From Butyrivibrio sp. NC2002 (GTDB lineage: Bacteria; Bacillota; Clostridia; Lachnospirales; Lachnospiraceae), in contig NZ_KL370881.1 in NCBI RefSeq assembly GCF_000702265.1, positions 208,789-272,788 of the forward strand: a stretch of 64,000 bases of DNA, read 5' to 3'. Below are positions 7,989 through 16,147 of the stretch, piece after piece (position 1 is the stretch's first letter; the number at the start of each line of letters is the position of its first letter). The notes beneath the pieces were generated by a model, which saw nothing but the letters and a program-made list of their open reading frames with translations, was not told the origin of the DNA and did not search any database. Position numbers and translations under genes: made by a program.

Positions 7989-9008
7989 ATGGCTTTATTT
8001 GAATCATATGAAAGAAGAGAGCCCCAGATCCTGGCTTGCCTTAAGGAGTATGGAATCTCTTCTATCGAAGAATGTAAAGATATCACAATGGCAGCAGGCA
8101 TTGATGTATACAGCCTCATCGAAGGCATTCAGCCTATCTGCTTTGAAAACGCTAAGTGGGCTTACACAGTAGGTGCTGCTATCGCAATCAAGAAGAACTG
8201 CCGCAAGGCTGCTGATGCTGCTGCAGCAATCGGTATCGGCCTTCAGGCTTTCTGCATCCCCGGTTCTGTTGCTGACCGTCGTAAGGTTGGTCTTGGACAT
8301 GGTAACCTTGGTAAGATGCTTCTTGAAGAGGATACAGAGTGCTTCGCATTCCTTGCAGGTCACGAGTCATTCGCTGCTGCTGAGGGTGCTATCGGTATCG
8401 CTGAGAAGGCTAACAAAGTTCGTACAAAGCCTCTTCGCGTTATCCTTAACGGTCTTGGAAAAGATGCTGCACAGATCATTTCCCGTATCAACGGCTTTAC
8501 ATATGTAGAGACAAAGTACAACTACTTCACAGGTGAGGTAGAGGAAGTATTCAGAAAGTGCTATTCAAAGGATGCAAATTCACCTCGTGCAAAGGTTAAC
8601 TGCTACGGCGCTAACGATGTACAGGAAGGTGTTGCTATCATGTGGAAGGAGAACGTTGACGTATCTATCACAGGTAACTCAACCAATCCTACAAGATTCC
8701 AGCATCCTGTTGCAGGTACTTACAAGAAGGAGCGTACTGAGGCTGGTAAGAAGTACTTCTCAGTTGCTTCAGGTGGTGGTACAGGTCGTACACTTCACCC
8801 TGATAACATGGCAGCAGGTCCTGCTTCCTACGGTATGACAGATACTATGGGACGTATGCACTCAGATGCTCAGTTTGCAGGTTCTTCATCAGTTCCCGCT
8901 CACGTTGAGATGATGGGTCTTATCGGTGCAGGTAACAACCCGATGGTTGGTATGACTGTTTCAACAGCTGTATCTATCGAAGAAGCTGCTAAGGCTGGTA
9001 AGTTCTAA
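7989..9008 (+). CDS. GGGtGRT family protein
   Basis: A 339-residue protein with the family-naming motif ASGGGTGRTLHPDN (about 256-269). The rest is a Gly/Ala-rich alpha-beta protein with short Cys-containing segments (NCRKAADAAAAIG; FCIPGSVADRRKVGLGHGN; KVNCYGANDV). The family is widespread in anaerobic Firmicutes and usually linked to the preceding NifU-like scaffold; its biochemical function is not established to my knowledge. The glycine-rich loops suggest nucleotide or phosphate binding, which is inference. A strong SD (AAGGAGG) and highly biased codons suggest an abundant protein. A terminator follows, so the two genes form a closed operon. Confidence 0.8.
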   Translation: MALFESYERREPQILACLKEYGISSIEECKDITMAAGIDVYSLIEGIQPICFENAKWAYTVGAAIAIKKNCRKAADAAAAIGIGLQAFCIPGSVADRRKVGLGHGNLGKMLLEEDTECFAFLAGHESFAAAEGAIGIAEKANKVRTKPLRVILNGLGKDAAQIISRINGFTYVETKYNYFTGEVEEVFRKCYSKDANSPRAKVNCYGANDVQEGVAIMWKENVDVSITGNSTNPTRFQHPVAGTYKKERTEAGKKYFSVASGGGTGRTLHPDNMAAGPASYGMTDTMGRMHSDAQFAGSSSVPAHVEMMGLIGAGNNPMVGMTVSTAVSIEEAAKAGKF

Positions 9009-9034
9009 TATCGGTCAATTAATAAGTTGATAAT

Positions 9035-9070
9035 AAAACGGCGCAAGACATAAGTTTTGCGTCGTTTTTT
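9035..9070 (+). terminator. Rho-independent terminator
   Basis: Stem AAAACGGCGCAA pairing with TTGCGTCGTTTT (one G-U), loop of about nine bases, and a T run. It ends the scaffold/GGGtGRT operon. Confidence 0.8.
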
Positions 9071-9347
9071 ATATCATAAAAATTGCTTTCCTATGATACA
9101 AAAACACTTCGTGAATATGCGCGAAAAGCGCATATTTATGATAATGCTTCTTTTTACAGAAATAGAAAAAACGCTTAAGGTTCTCGACTGGGAAAAAATA
9201 GAGAATCTTCTTAAAGAAAACTGATCATCGGCATTCTGATTTTTTCTTCCTTAATTTTTGTTAAGAAAGCAGTATTATGCGCTATTCAAACCGGAATTAT
9301 GCTATAATTTTATCAGGTATGTTTTAAGTTTATAGCGGGAGGTTTTT
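9071..9347 (+). other. Intergenic stretch with hairpin, dispersed repeat and gene remnant
   Basis: After the terminator this gap holds three things. First is the 19-mer AAATTGCTTTCCTATGATA (9080-9098), found again with one change at 43043-43061. Second is a perfect 9-bp inverted repeat, AATATGCGC/GCGCATATT around GAAAA (9114-9136). Third is a 35-codon frame at 9117-9224, described separately. Further on, TATAAT (9303-9308) may be the -10 for the muramidase gene. No RNA gene is recognised. Confidence 0.5.
9117..9224 (+). pseudogene. Possible remnant of a hybrid kinase C-terminus
   Basis: An open frame of 35 codons ends ...LKVLDWEKIENLLKEN and stop. This resembles the extreme C-terminus of the 1419-residue hybrid kinase in this window (...KKLDWEKMEELISNYNVV and stop). 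There is no good SD and nothing upstream in frame that continues the homology, so it is best read as the decayed 3' end of a lost kinase gene. A real small protein cannot be excluded. Confidence 0.35.
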
Positions 9348-10724
9348 ATGAGGATTTCAAAAAAGATTTTTGCGGGAATAATTGCTGCTGCGTTGGCATT
9401 TACTGTAGTGCCTGCAATGCCGGCAAAGGCGGAGGTAAAGTATTCCGGAACATATACTAAATTAATCGAGATTGAGAAGCAGGAGATACCTGACTCAGCG
9501 AATTCTGCTGCATCAAATTCAGCAGCTACTACACCGGCAGGTCAGACCGGAACCACTCCAACACAGGTTAATTCAGAAACAGAGACTGAACTTGCCATTC
9601 AGCAGGAAACAGTTTCCGTCATGCCGAAGATGTCATTTGTTATTGCGGCAGAATTGGATGGAAAAATAATTAAAACAACCAGCAATAAAAGCAAGTTTAA
9701 GTATAAGTCATCAAACAAAAAAATCGCAAAGGTTACTAAAAAAGGAATAGTAACCACCTTGAAGAAAGGTAAGTGCGATATCACAGTTACGTCAAAAAAA
9801 GATGGGACACAGTATGTTCTTCACTTAAATGTTGCAAAGAAAGTAAAAGTAACAAAGCTTAAGCTTTCAGCAAAGAGCAAGGTCTTTGAAGAGAAAAAGA
9901 AAAACAAATTTACTCTTACAGCTACGGTCAAGCCTTCAAAATATGCTGATGTACCGCTTAGATGGTATAGCACAGACAAAGCCGTTGCTACAGTAGATGA
10001 GAGAGGTAATGTTGTAACAAAAGGCTATGGTTCATGTTCGATCGTATGCGTTGCCGGATCAAACAATAAGAGGGCAACATGCAGTGTAAAGGTTGTTAGC
10101 CCTTATAAAGAGCCTGAGACAGGCGGTAATGATACCGGAAAGGTTGTTGATCTGTCTCAGTTCAACACAGTTAATGACTGGAAGGAATTAAAAGATAACT
10201 GTGATGCTGTCATTATTCGTGTTGGCGGACGTTATTACGGAGGCGGTGCAGTATTCGAGGATTCCAAGTGGAGAAACCATGTATATAACTGCCAGCAGTA
10301 TGGAATTCCTTACTCATTTTACTTCTACACAAATGCTGTAAGTGCAACTGAAGGTGCTGAAGAGGCTAACTTTATAGCTGCACGTGTTTCGGGACATGAC
10401 AGAGCGCTTCCGGTATTTATGGATTCGGAGATTTCTCCAAGCAAAACCGGACGAGCTGACAACATATCAAATGCTGAGAGAACATCCGCACTTAAGTCAG
10501 CCTGCCAGACACTTCAGTCAAAGGGAATCACACCCGGCATATATGGTTCAACCAACTGGCTTGAATACAAGATGAACATGTCAGATCTTCCCTATGCAAC
10601 ATGGGTAGCGCAGTATGGACCTTCCTGCACATATAGTGGTGATAAACTTCTTTGGCAGTTTACATCAAGGGGACAGGGATATGGAGTAAACGCAGGTGTT
10701 GACGTATCCTACTGGTATAAATAA
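9348..10724 (+). CDS. Secreted GH25 muramidase with Ig-like domains
   Basis: A 458-residue exported lysozyme-type enzyme. Signal peptide 1-28 (cleavage near AKA-EV), a Ser/Thr/Gln linker (about 50-90), two bacterial Ig-like (Big_2) domains (about 95-163 and 168-251, with the SSNKKIAKV / STDKAVATV signatures) and a C-terminal glycoside hydrolase family 25 domain (about 265-458). GH25 hallmarks: VVDLSQFN with Asp268 at the first strand and the acidic pair in PVFMDSE (Asp359, Glu361). It would cleave N-acetylmuramic acid bonds, for wall remodelling or attack on other bacteria. SD GGGAGG precedes ATG 9348. Confidence 0.88.
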   Translation: MRISKKIFAGIIAAALAFTVVPAMPAKAEVKYSGTYTKLIEIEKQEIPDSANSAASNSAATTPAGQTGTTPTQVNSETETELAIQQETVSVMPKMSFVIAAELDGKIIKTTSNKSKFKYKSSNKKIAKVTKKGIVTTLKKGKCDITVTSKKDGTQYVLHLNVAKKVKVTKLKLSAKSKVFEEKKKNKFTLTATVKPSKYADVPLRWYSTDKAVATVDERGNVVTKGYGSCSIVCVAGSNNKRATCSVKVVSPYKEPETGGNDTGKVVDLSQFNTVNDWKELKDNCDAVIIRVGGRYYGGGAVFEDSKWRNHVYNCQQYGIPYSFYFYTNAVSATEGAEEANFIAARVSGHDRALPVFMDSEISPSKTGRADNISNAERTSALKSACQTLQSKGITPGIYGSTNWLEYKMNMSDLPYATWVAQYGPSCTYSGDKLLWQFTSRGQGYGVNAGVDVSYWYK

Positions 10725-10752
10725 TATAATAGTAACAGTTCAGATTATTAAG

Positions 10753-10783
10753 ATGCCTCAAGCGGCTGTGCTGCTTGAGGCAT
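10753..10783. repeat. Perfect 11-bp hairpin between two genes
   Basis: ATGCCTCAAGC (10753-10763) pairs perfectly with GCTTGAGGCAT (10773-10783). There is no T tract on either side, so it is a weak terminator at best. It may be an RNA processing or stability element between the muramidase and AAA ATPase genes. Confidence 0.6.
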
Positions 10784-10802
10784 TATACGGGGAGAAGAAT
10801 TA

Positions 10803-11867
10803 ATGAGTAATGATCTTTTGGGGAGCATGTATAACGATTTTTTTGGACCGGGCTCAGGCGGAGACGGTAAGCCTCCCGTGTTTGAAAAAAGCGGTGTAAA
10901 AGAAAGAAAAGAAACTAAAGAAACTAAAGAAACTAAAGAAAATGAATCCGGAAATGCCTCTGTAGGTGAGGATGACAAATTAAAACAGGCAAATGAGGCA
11001 TTAAATGAAGCTAAGGCCCTCTTTGGAAATGCGCCTGAACCGGCAAAAGAGCCTGAAGAAAAAGAACCTGAAACAGATCCTATGGATGATTTAAATGAGC
11101 TTATAGGTCTTTCTACCATCAAGGATGACGTAAAGGAGCTTACCGATTTTGCCAAGGTTCAAAAGCTTAGAAAAGACAGTGGAATGAAGTCGGTTCCTGT
11201 TTCACTTCATCTTGTTTTTACAGGTAATCCCGGTACGGGTAAGACAACAGTTGCAAGAATTATTGCAAGAATATACAAGCAGATCGGAGTGCTTTCCAAG
11301 GGGCAGCTTATCGAAGTTGACCGTTCGGGACTGGTTGCAGGATATGTCGGCCAGACAGCGCTTAAGACTCAGGATAAGATAAACAAGGCTCTGGGCGGCG
11401 TACTCTTTATAGACGAAGCATATTCGCTTTCACAGGATAATGATAACTTTGGACAGGAAGCGATAGATACCATTCTTAAAGCAATGGAAGACCACAGAGA
11501 CGATCTGGTTGTCATCGTAGCCGGATATACAGATCCAATGGAGAAATTTATCGGAAGTAACCCGGGACTTAAGAGCCGATTCAATAAGTATATTGAATTT
11601 CCGGATTATACAGTAGATGAACTGGAATCCATCTTCGACATGAACTGTAAAAAATACGAATATACTGTCGAAGAGGATGCCAGGAAACATATAAGAGAGC
11701 TCATCGCGGCAAGACGCAATGAACGCTTGGAAAATTTTGCAAATGCCCGCGAAGTAAGAAATATCTTCGAGGAAATTGTAACAAATCAGGCAAGAAGAAT
11801 CGCCGGAATAGAGAATCCTTCAGAAGAGGATATAAAGTTAATTAAAAGCGAAGACCTTCTTTCCTAA
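10803..11867 (+). CDS. CbbX/SpoVK-type AAA+ ATPase
   Basis: A 354-residue protein with a disordered, charged N-terminal region (1-95) and one AAA+ module (about 98-354). Walker A is GNPGTGKTT (141-149) and Walker B is VLFIDEAY (about residue 197). The 'YVGQTALKTQDKINKALGG' loop and the 'NPGLKSRFNKYIEFPDY' sensor region are typical of the CbbX/CfxQ/SpoVK family of hexameric remodelling ATPases. The disordered part contains three exact tandem 9-bp units (10911-10937) encoding ETK-ETK-ETK. The client protein is unknown. The last 30 nt overlap the 3' end of the - strand membrane-protein gene. Confidence 0.85.
   Translation: MSNDLLGSMYNDFFGPGSGGDGKPPVFEKSGVKERKETKETKETKENESGNASVGEDDKLKQANEALNEAKALFGNAPEPAKEPEEKEPETDPMDDLNELIGLSTIKDDVKELTDFAKVQKLRKDSGMKSVPVSLHLVFTGNPGTGKTTVARIIARIYKQIGVLSKGQLIEVDRSGLVAGYVGQTALKTQDKINKALGGVLFIDEAYSLSQDNDNFGQEAIDTILKAMEDHRDDLVVIVAGYTDPMEKFIGSNPGLKSRFNKYIEFPDYTVDELESIFDMNCKKYEYTVEEDARKHIRELIAARRNERLENFANAREVRNIFEEIVTNQARRIAGIENPSEEDIKLIKSEDLLS
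10911..10937 (+). repeat. Three tandem 9-bp repeats in coding sequence
   Basis: Three perfect copies of GAAACTAAA in frame with the AAA ATPase gene, each encoding Glu-Thr-Lys. The array can gain or lose units without frameshift. Confidence 0.9.
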
Positions 11868-12527
11868 GAACTTACCTACAGCTGTAATTGTGGGACCAAG
11901 GAGAAAGACCATAAGGATCGTAGCGATCTCAAGTCTGCCGCCCAAAAGAAGTCCTATTATTACAGCTGTTCCATCAAATGAAATTCTGATGTATTTGAAC
12001 GGAACATTTTTAAATATATTTTCGCTGATGATGATCGGAATTGCGTCATAGGGAGCAACACCCATGTCGGCATTCATATAGAATGATGCTGCAATTACAA
12101 ACAATATGAGTGCGGCTGCGAAAATGATCCCTCTGTAAGGCCATTTTGTGAAATAGTATTCAGGTATGGTCTTACTCCAGACATATCCAAAGAAATCTGC
12201 GATATATCCAATAAATACCATGTTTGCGATAGTCCCCGGACCGATAAGGTTCAGGGCTTTTATTATTACCGGAATAAACAGTACAAAATTAAGAAAGAGC
12301 TGCCAGGTTCCAAATAGAATTCCGAGTCTCTTTGATATAGTTACATTCATAAAGGTGCAGGGATCTGTTCCAAGATCAACCTTTATAAGGAATGATAAGA
12401 AGAATCCCATAAAGAATACGCCAACACACATGATGATAAATTTCAGCTTGAACTGAGGGTCGTTGGTGTAATGCTCAATATAATCTTTAAGTTTTGCTTT
12501 GATACTGCTGTTTTTGTTTTGTGACAT
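11838..12527 (-). CDS. YczE/YitT-like integral membrane protein
   Basis: A 229-residue protein with about five or six membrane segments. The pattern FLIKVDLGTDPCTFMNVTISKRLGILFGTWQ in the first half and FYMNADMGVAPYDAIPIIISEN in the second half is characteristic of the YczE/YyaS membrane family, which contains two related halves each with a 'GxxP' loop. Function is not established; some relatives lie near regulators or synthase genes. It is the second gene of a - strand operon, 20 nt after the discoidin-like gene, with AAAGGAT as SD. The stop is inside the convergent AAA ATPase gene. Confidence 0.75.
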   Translation of the reverse strand: MSQNKNSSIKAKLKDYIEHYTNDPQFKLKFIIMCVGVFFMGFFLSFLIKVDLGTDPCTFMNVTISKRLGILFGTWQLFLNFVLFIPVIIKALNLIGPGTIANMVFIGYIADFFGYVWSKTIPEYYFTKWPYRGIIFAAALILFVIAASFYMNADMGVAPYDAIPIIISENIFKNVPFKYIRISFDGTAVIIGLLLGGRLEIATILMVFLLGPTITAVGKFLGKKVFAFN

Positions 12528-12547
12528 TTTTTCTATCCTTTATTGCT

Positions 12548-13342
12548 TTAGTTATTTGTGTTTTTTCCGTAGACCTCGATCTGGGTAAGGGCAGGGAACG
12601 GGCTAGGGTCATCAGCCTTTATCAGATCACCCAGTTTAAGGTAGGTTATCGCATTTTTCTTTATCTTGAAAATATGAGGGTCATCCACATGTTTATCCAT
12701 GGAAACAGTCTCGCTGCTTCCGTCAGAGAACTTGAAGGTTCCCTTTACCCACCAGTTATCATGAGGGAAATCTGCCCTTGTATATAATCTTATTTCATCA
12801 ATATCAACTTCTCTTCCGAAATCGATAGTGATCTCGGCATCATCCTGTCTGTTGATGCCCCAGGATTCATAGGGCCATTCACCGTGGCTTCTTGTGGCAA
12901 CAACACCGTCGATTGCATTTCTTGCAGCAAATACGGCTTCACCTCTTGTTTCCACGTTGGCATAAGCGTGAGGATAAACAGATGATTCTTCATGCTGATC
13001 GAAGGGATTCTTCGCAAGATTCCTGTATGATGAAATCTCATAGTCTGTAGCTTCCCTTATAGAAACATAATGCCTGTTTCCAACAAAAGCTATAGGATTA
13101 TAGCTTGTTTTCTTTTCATAAAACGGTACGACATAAGTGATAGTGCTATCCTTAACAAGAACCAGTGCTTCGCCGACGCAGGGATCAACATTTACCACAT
13201 AATAGGCATCCTTTGTGAGCTCTGAAAAAACGATGGAGTCACCCTTCCTGTATTCTCCATCCCAGGCGAGTCTGACATATTTTTCACCTTGGGCAGAGGC
13301 TTTTTCAGATTTGGACCAATCATCAACAACTGCGATTTTCAT
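12548..13342 (-). CDS. Cytosolic discoidin-like (F5/8 C) carbohydrate-binding protein
   Basis: A 264-residue protein with no signal peptide. The C-terminal half (about 115-258) resembles a galactose-binding/discoidin fold: NVETRGEAVFAARNAIDGVVAT, a Trp-containing strand (GEWPYESWGINRQDDAEITIDFG), the DIDEIRLYTRADFPHDNWW strand and a final LTQIEVYGK. The N-terminal half (about 1-100) is a separate beta-rich domain, unrecognised. Such folds usually bind sugars outside cells, so the lack of an export signal is odd. SD GAGGAGG is 7 nt before the ATG. It heads a two-gene operon with the YczE-like membrane protein. Confidence 0.6.
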   Translation of the reverse strand: MKIAVVDDWSKSEKASAQGEKYVRLAWDGEYRKGDSIVFSELTKDAYYVVNVDPCVGEALVLVKDSTITYVVPFYEKKTSYNPIAFVGNRHYVSIREATDYEISSYRNLAKNPFDQHEESSVYPHAYANVETRGEAVFAARNAIDGVVATRSHGEWPYESWGINRQDDAEITIDFGREVDIDEIRLYTRADFPHDNWWVKGTFKFSDGSSETVSMDKHVDDPHIFKIKKNAITYLKLGDLIKADDPSPFPALTQIEVYGKNTNN

Positions 13343-13540
13343 ACAAACCTCCTCATTAAATCTATGATAATGTTATTTGTTTTTTGCAAACTATCCATTA
13401 TTTTGAAGTATTTTAGATAGAATGTAAAGTATTACTGAACGGTATCTAAAAAAACAATTAAACAATCGAATGTGATGACTATGCTTTGGCTGATTATAGT
13501 ATTATAACTATGTATTAATATTTCGGGAGATGAAAAAAAC

Positions 13541-13735
13541 ATGAATATTTATTTGTGCAAAGGGGATGAAACCTTAAGTCAGGCACTGGAAAAAATAAAC
13601 CAGACTGATGCAGAGGGAAGAAAATTTGAGTTGGATGAAGAAAAAGACAGATGTTATATAGGCGATGAGGTATTTGCGACGGCGCCGGTACTAATTATGA
13701 GACAGAACCGATATTACGCACTAAGAGAAGTGTGA
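13541..13735 (+). CDS. Small hypothetical protein (64 residues)
   Basis: An unrecognised small soluble protein. It begins MNIYLCKGDETLSQALEKIN and is acidic in the middle (FELDEEKDRCYIGDEVF), ending in a beta strand (LIMRQNRYYALREV). GGGAGA provides an SD. It lies 21 nt upstream of the large GGDEF-EAL protein in the same direction, so it may be a co-expressed partner or modulator of that protein. No membrane segment or signal peptide is present. Confidence 0.55.
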   Translation: MNIYLCKGDETLSQALEKINQTDAEGRKFELDEEKDRCYIGDEVFATAPVLIMRQNRYYALREV

Positions 13736-13756
13736 TACAGGAAAATGTGAGGGGCT

Positions 13757-16141
13757 ATGAATAGAAATGAGGAGATTGATGGACTGACCGGTCTGTCAAA
13801 TATGTATGCATTCAGGAAAAATGCACAGGAAATAATTGATGATGAAGACATTAAGGAAAGAGGTCTCGCCATCATTTATTTTGATGTGGAAAATTTCAAG
13901 ATTTACAATGCAAAATATGGATTCGAGGCCGGGGACAGATTCCTTCAGAACTTATCAAAGAACCTGAGCAAAATCTTTAACGATCTTCTTGTGGCAAGAT
14001 TTTCAGATGATCATTTTGTTGTGCTCACTTACAGAAATGCCATAGAAGCAAGGATAGAGGACCTTCACAGAAGAGTTATCAACTATAATCCTGAGGCAGA
14101 GACAGGGCTTCGTGCAGGTATATATTATGTAGAGGTTAACGATAACGATATCAGTATCGCCTGCGACAAGGCAAGAATGGCATGTAACTCGATCAAGAAA
14201 AATTATGAGAGCATATACAGATTCTACGATAAGGAAATCGGTGATGAGATAAATCTAAGACAGTATATCATCCATCATATCGGGGATGCTGTATTAAAGG
14301 GATATATTCAGGTATACTATCAGCCTATTGTCAGAGTAATAAGCGGAAGAGTCTGCGGATTTGAGGCTCTTGCCAGATGGATCGATCCCGATCATGGATT
14401 TCTTATGCCGGGGGATTTTATTCCGATCCTGGAAGATGCACATCTTATCTACAAACTCGATGCTTATGTTATAAGGCGTGTTTGTGAAGATATCAAAGAC
14501 TTTATGGGAAAGGGCAAAAAGCCTCTGCCTGTTTCCATTAATTTATCACGCATAGATTTTCATCAGCGCGATATGTACAGGATAGTTAATGATGCTGTAG
14601 TTGGAAATCACATACCAAGAAACCTTATTCATATAGAGATTACAGAAAGTGCTCTGGATGAAAGCTTTGACGTCCTTAAGGGAACTGTTGAGAAATTCAG
14701 ACGAGGCGGATATCAGGTATGGATGGATGATTTCGGAAGTGGTTATTCATCGCTAAATCTCCTTAAGGATTTTGAATTTGATGTACTTAAGTTTGACATG
14801 AAGTTCCTTCAGGACTTTAGATCAAAACCAAAGGAAACAGCCATTTGGGAAAATGTAATAAATATGGCTGAGGAAATAGGAATACAGACTCTTGCTGAAG
14901 GTGTGGAAACACTGGAGACATGGGACTTTTTAAAACGCGTTGGATGCGAAAAGGCACAGGGGTACTTCTTTGGAAGACCTATGCCCAAAGAAGAGCTGCT
15001 TGATTATCTTGAAGAAGAAAGCGAAGAGATATCCACAGTCAGGCGTATCGAAGCAGAGATGAATGAGTCCCTTATGACAATAGATGCTCCTTATTTTGAG
15101 ACAATTGATATTTCCGAAGATGAAACAGAAGAGACAATTGATGATGGCGCTGCTTATGAGGAAGGTGTGTTCATGGCAGAGTCTCCTATGTATACACAGC
15201 TTGCAGCAAAAGGATTTGCAGCACTGCTTGAGTATTCGTCCTATACGCAGTTCCAGAAATACTCGTTCTTCATAGTTGCGGATCTTACCAATGATAAGCT
15301 CCTCAATCTTCACCTTAGTAAATCAAGGAAAATACTTGATAAGGCATATCATTCGGATGAATCTTATCAGCAAATGATAGATGAGATCGTGGCAAACACT
15401 GTTATTGAAGAGGAACAGAGTAATGTTGCGGATTTCTTTAGTAAGGACAGACTGATTCTTGCATACAGAAGCGGCATAACAGGAGATGATCTGGAATTCC
15501 ACAGAATTGTTAACAAGAAGATTGCGCCCAGATGGACTCACACCATATATCAGATAGTGGAAGAGGATGGCAAACTGATCGCCAATTTCCTTTCCTTTGA
15601 TATCGATGAATACAGAAGATCCCAAGACCTTATAAGACAGATGGCGGAACGCGATGCACTTACCGGTCTTTACAACAGACATACTGCAGTACCGCTTATA
15701 AGGAACAGGATTTACAGGCACAAGAATGGCAAGGCTGCGCTCATAATGATGGACGTTGACGGCTTTAGGGATATCAATGACAGATACGGACACCTGGGCG
15801 GTGATGAGCTGCTTAGAAGATTGGCGGCAAGACTCGACGAATCATTTGGCTCTGACGGAATCTTATGTCATATAAGTCAGGATGAGTTCCTTATTTTTAT
15901 AGAGACTGTAGAACTAAAGAGTCTGGAAAACAGGATAAATATGTTCTGTGGCCACACATTTAAGGTGAGATATCAAAATGACATTATTTCGTTTACTGTT
16001 TCATGCGGATATGTAGTTCACCCTGATGGCGGCAGAGGCTATCATGATCTGTATCGTAAGGCTGATACGGCACTCTACGAAGCCAAAAGCCGTGGTGAGG
16101 GACTTGCGATCAGATATAGCGAAACTAAAGATAAAGACTGA
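13757..16141 (+). CDS. GGDEF-EAL-PAS-like-GGDEF protein, probable c-di-GMP phosphodiesterase
   Basis: A 794-residue cytosolic protein with the unusual order GGDEF (about 5-160), EAL (about 180-420), a middle region of about 200 residues (about 430-620, PAS-like at its end) and a second GGDEF (about 632-790). The first GGDEF site reads FSDDHF (82-87) and the second ISQDEF (706-711), so neither has the full GGDEF active loop. The EAL domain looks intact: EAL (203-205), SINLSR, HIEITES, DDFGSGYSSL, LKFDMKFL, AEGVET and AQGYFFGRP. It therefore probably hydrolyses cyclic-di-GMP, with the flanking domains as regulators. It lies 6 nt before a hybrid kinase, probably in one operon with it and the downstream pseudoreceiver-receiver. 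Confidence 0.85.
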   Translation: MNRNEEIDGLTGLSNMYAFRKNAQEIIDDEDIKERGLAIIYFDVENFKIYNAKYGFEAGDRFLQNLSKNLSKIFNDLLVARFSDDHFVVLTYRNAIEARIEDLHRRVINYNPEAETGLRAGIYYVEVNDNDISIACDKARMACNSIKKNYESIYRFYDKEIGDEINLRQYIIHHIGDAVLKGYIQVYYQPIVRVISGRVCGFEALARWIDPDHGFLMPGDFIPILEDAHLIYKLDAYVIRRVCEDIKDFMGKGKKPLPVSINLSRIDFHQRDMYRIVNDAVVGNHIPRNLIHIEITESALDESFDVLKGTVEKFRRGGYQVWMDDFGSGYSSLNLLKDFEFDVLKFDMKFLQDFRSKPKETAIWENVINMAEEIGIQTLAEGVETLETWDFLKRVGCEKAQGYFFGRPMPKEELLDYLEEESEEISTVRRIEAEMNESLMTIDAPYFETIDISEDETEETIDDGAAYEEGVFMAESPMYTQLAAKGFAALLEYSSYTQFQKYSFFIVADLTNDKLLNLHLSKSRKILDKAYHSDESYQQMIDEIVANTVIEEEQSNVADFFSKDRLILAYRSGITGDDLEFHRIVNKKIAPRWTHTIYQIVEEDGKLIANFLSFDIDEYRRSQDLIRQMAERDALTGLYNRHTAVPLIRNRIYRHKNGKAALIMMDVDGFRDINDRYGHLGGDELLRRLAARLDESFGSDGILCHISQDEFLIFIETVELKSLENRINMFCGHTFKVRYQNDIISFTVSCGYVVHPDGGRGYHDLYRKADTALYEAKSRGEGLAIRYSETKDKD

Positions 16142-16147
16142 GGAAAA

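Noticed and set aside
10753-10783. Terminator after the muramidase gene
   Set aside because: The stem is perfect but there is no T tract on either strand, so it is listed as a hairpin only.
12521-12787. 88-codon + strand open frame over the discoidin-like gene
   Set aside because: It overlaps the well-supported - strand gene and lacks any recognisable content or SD sequence.
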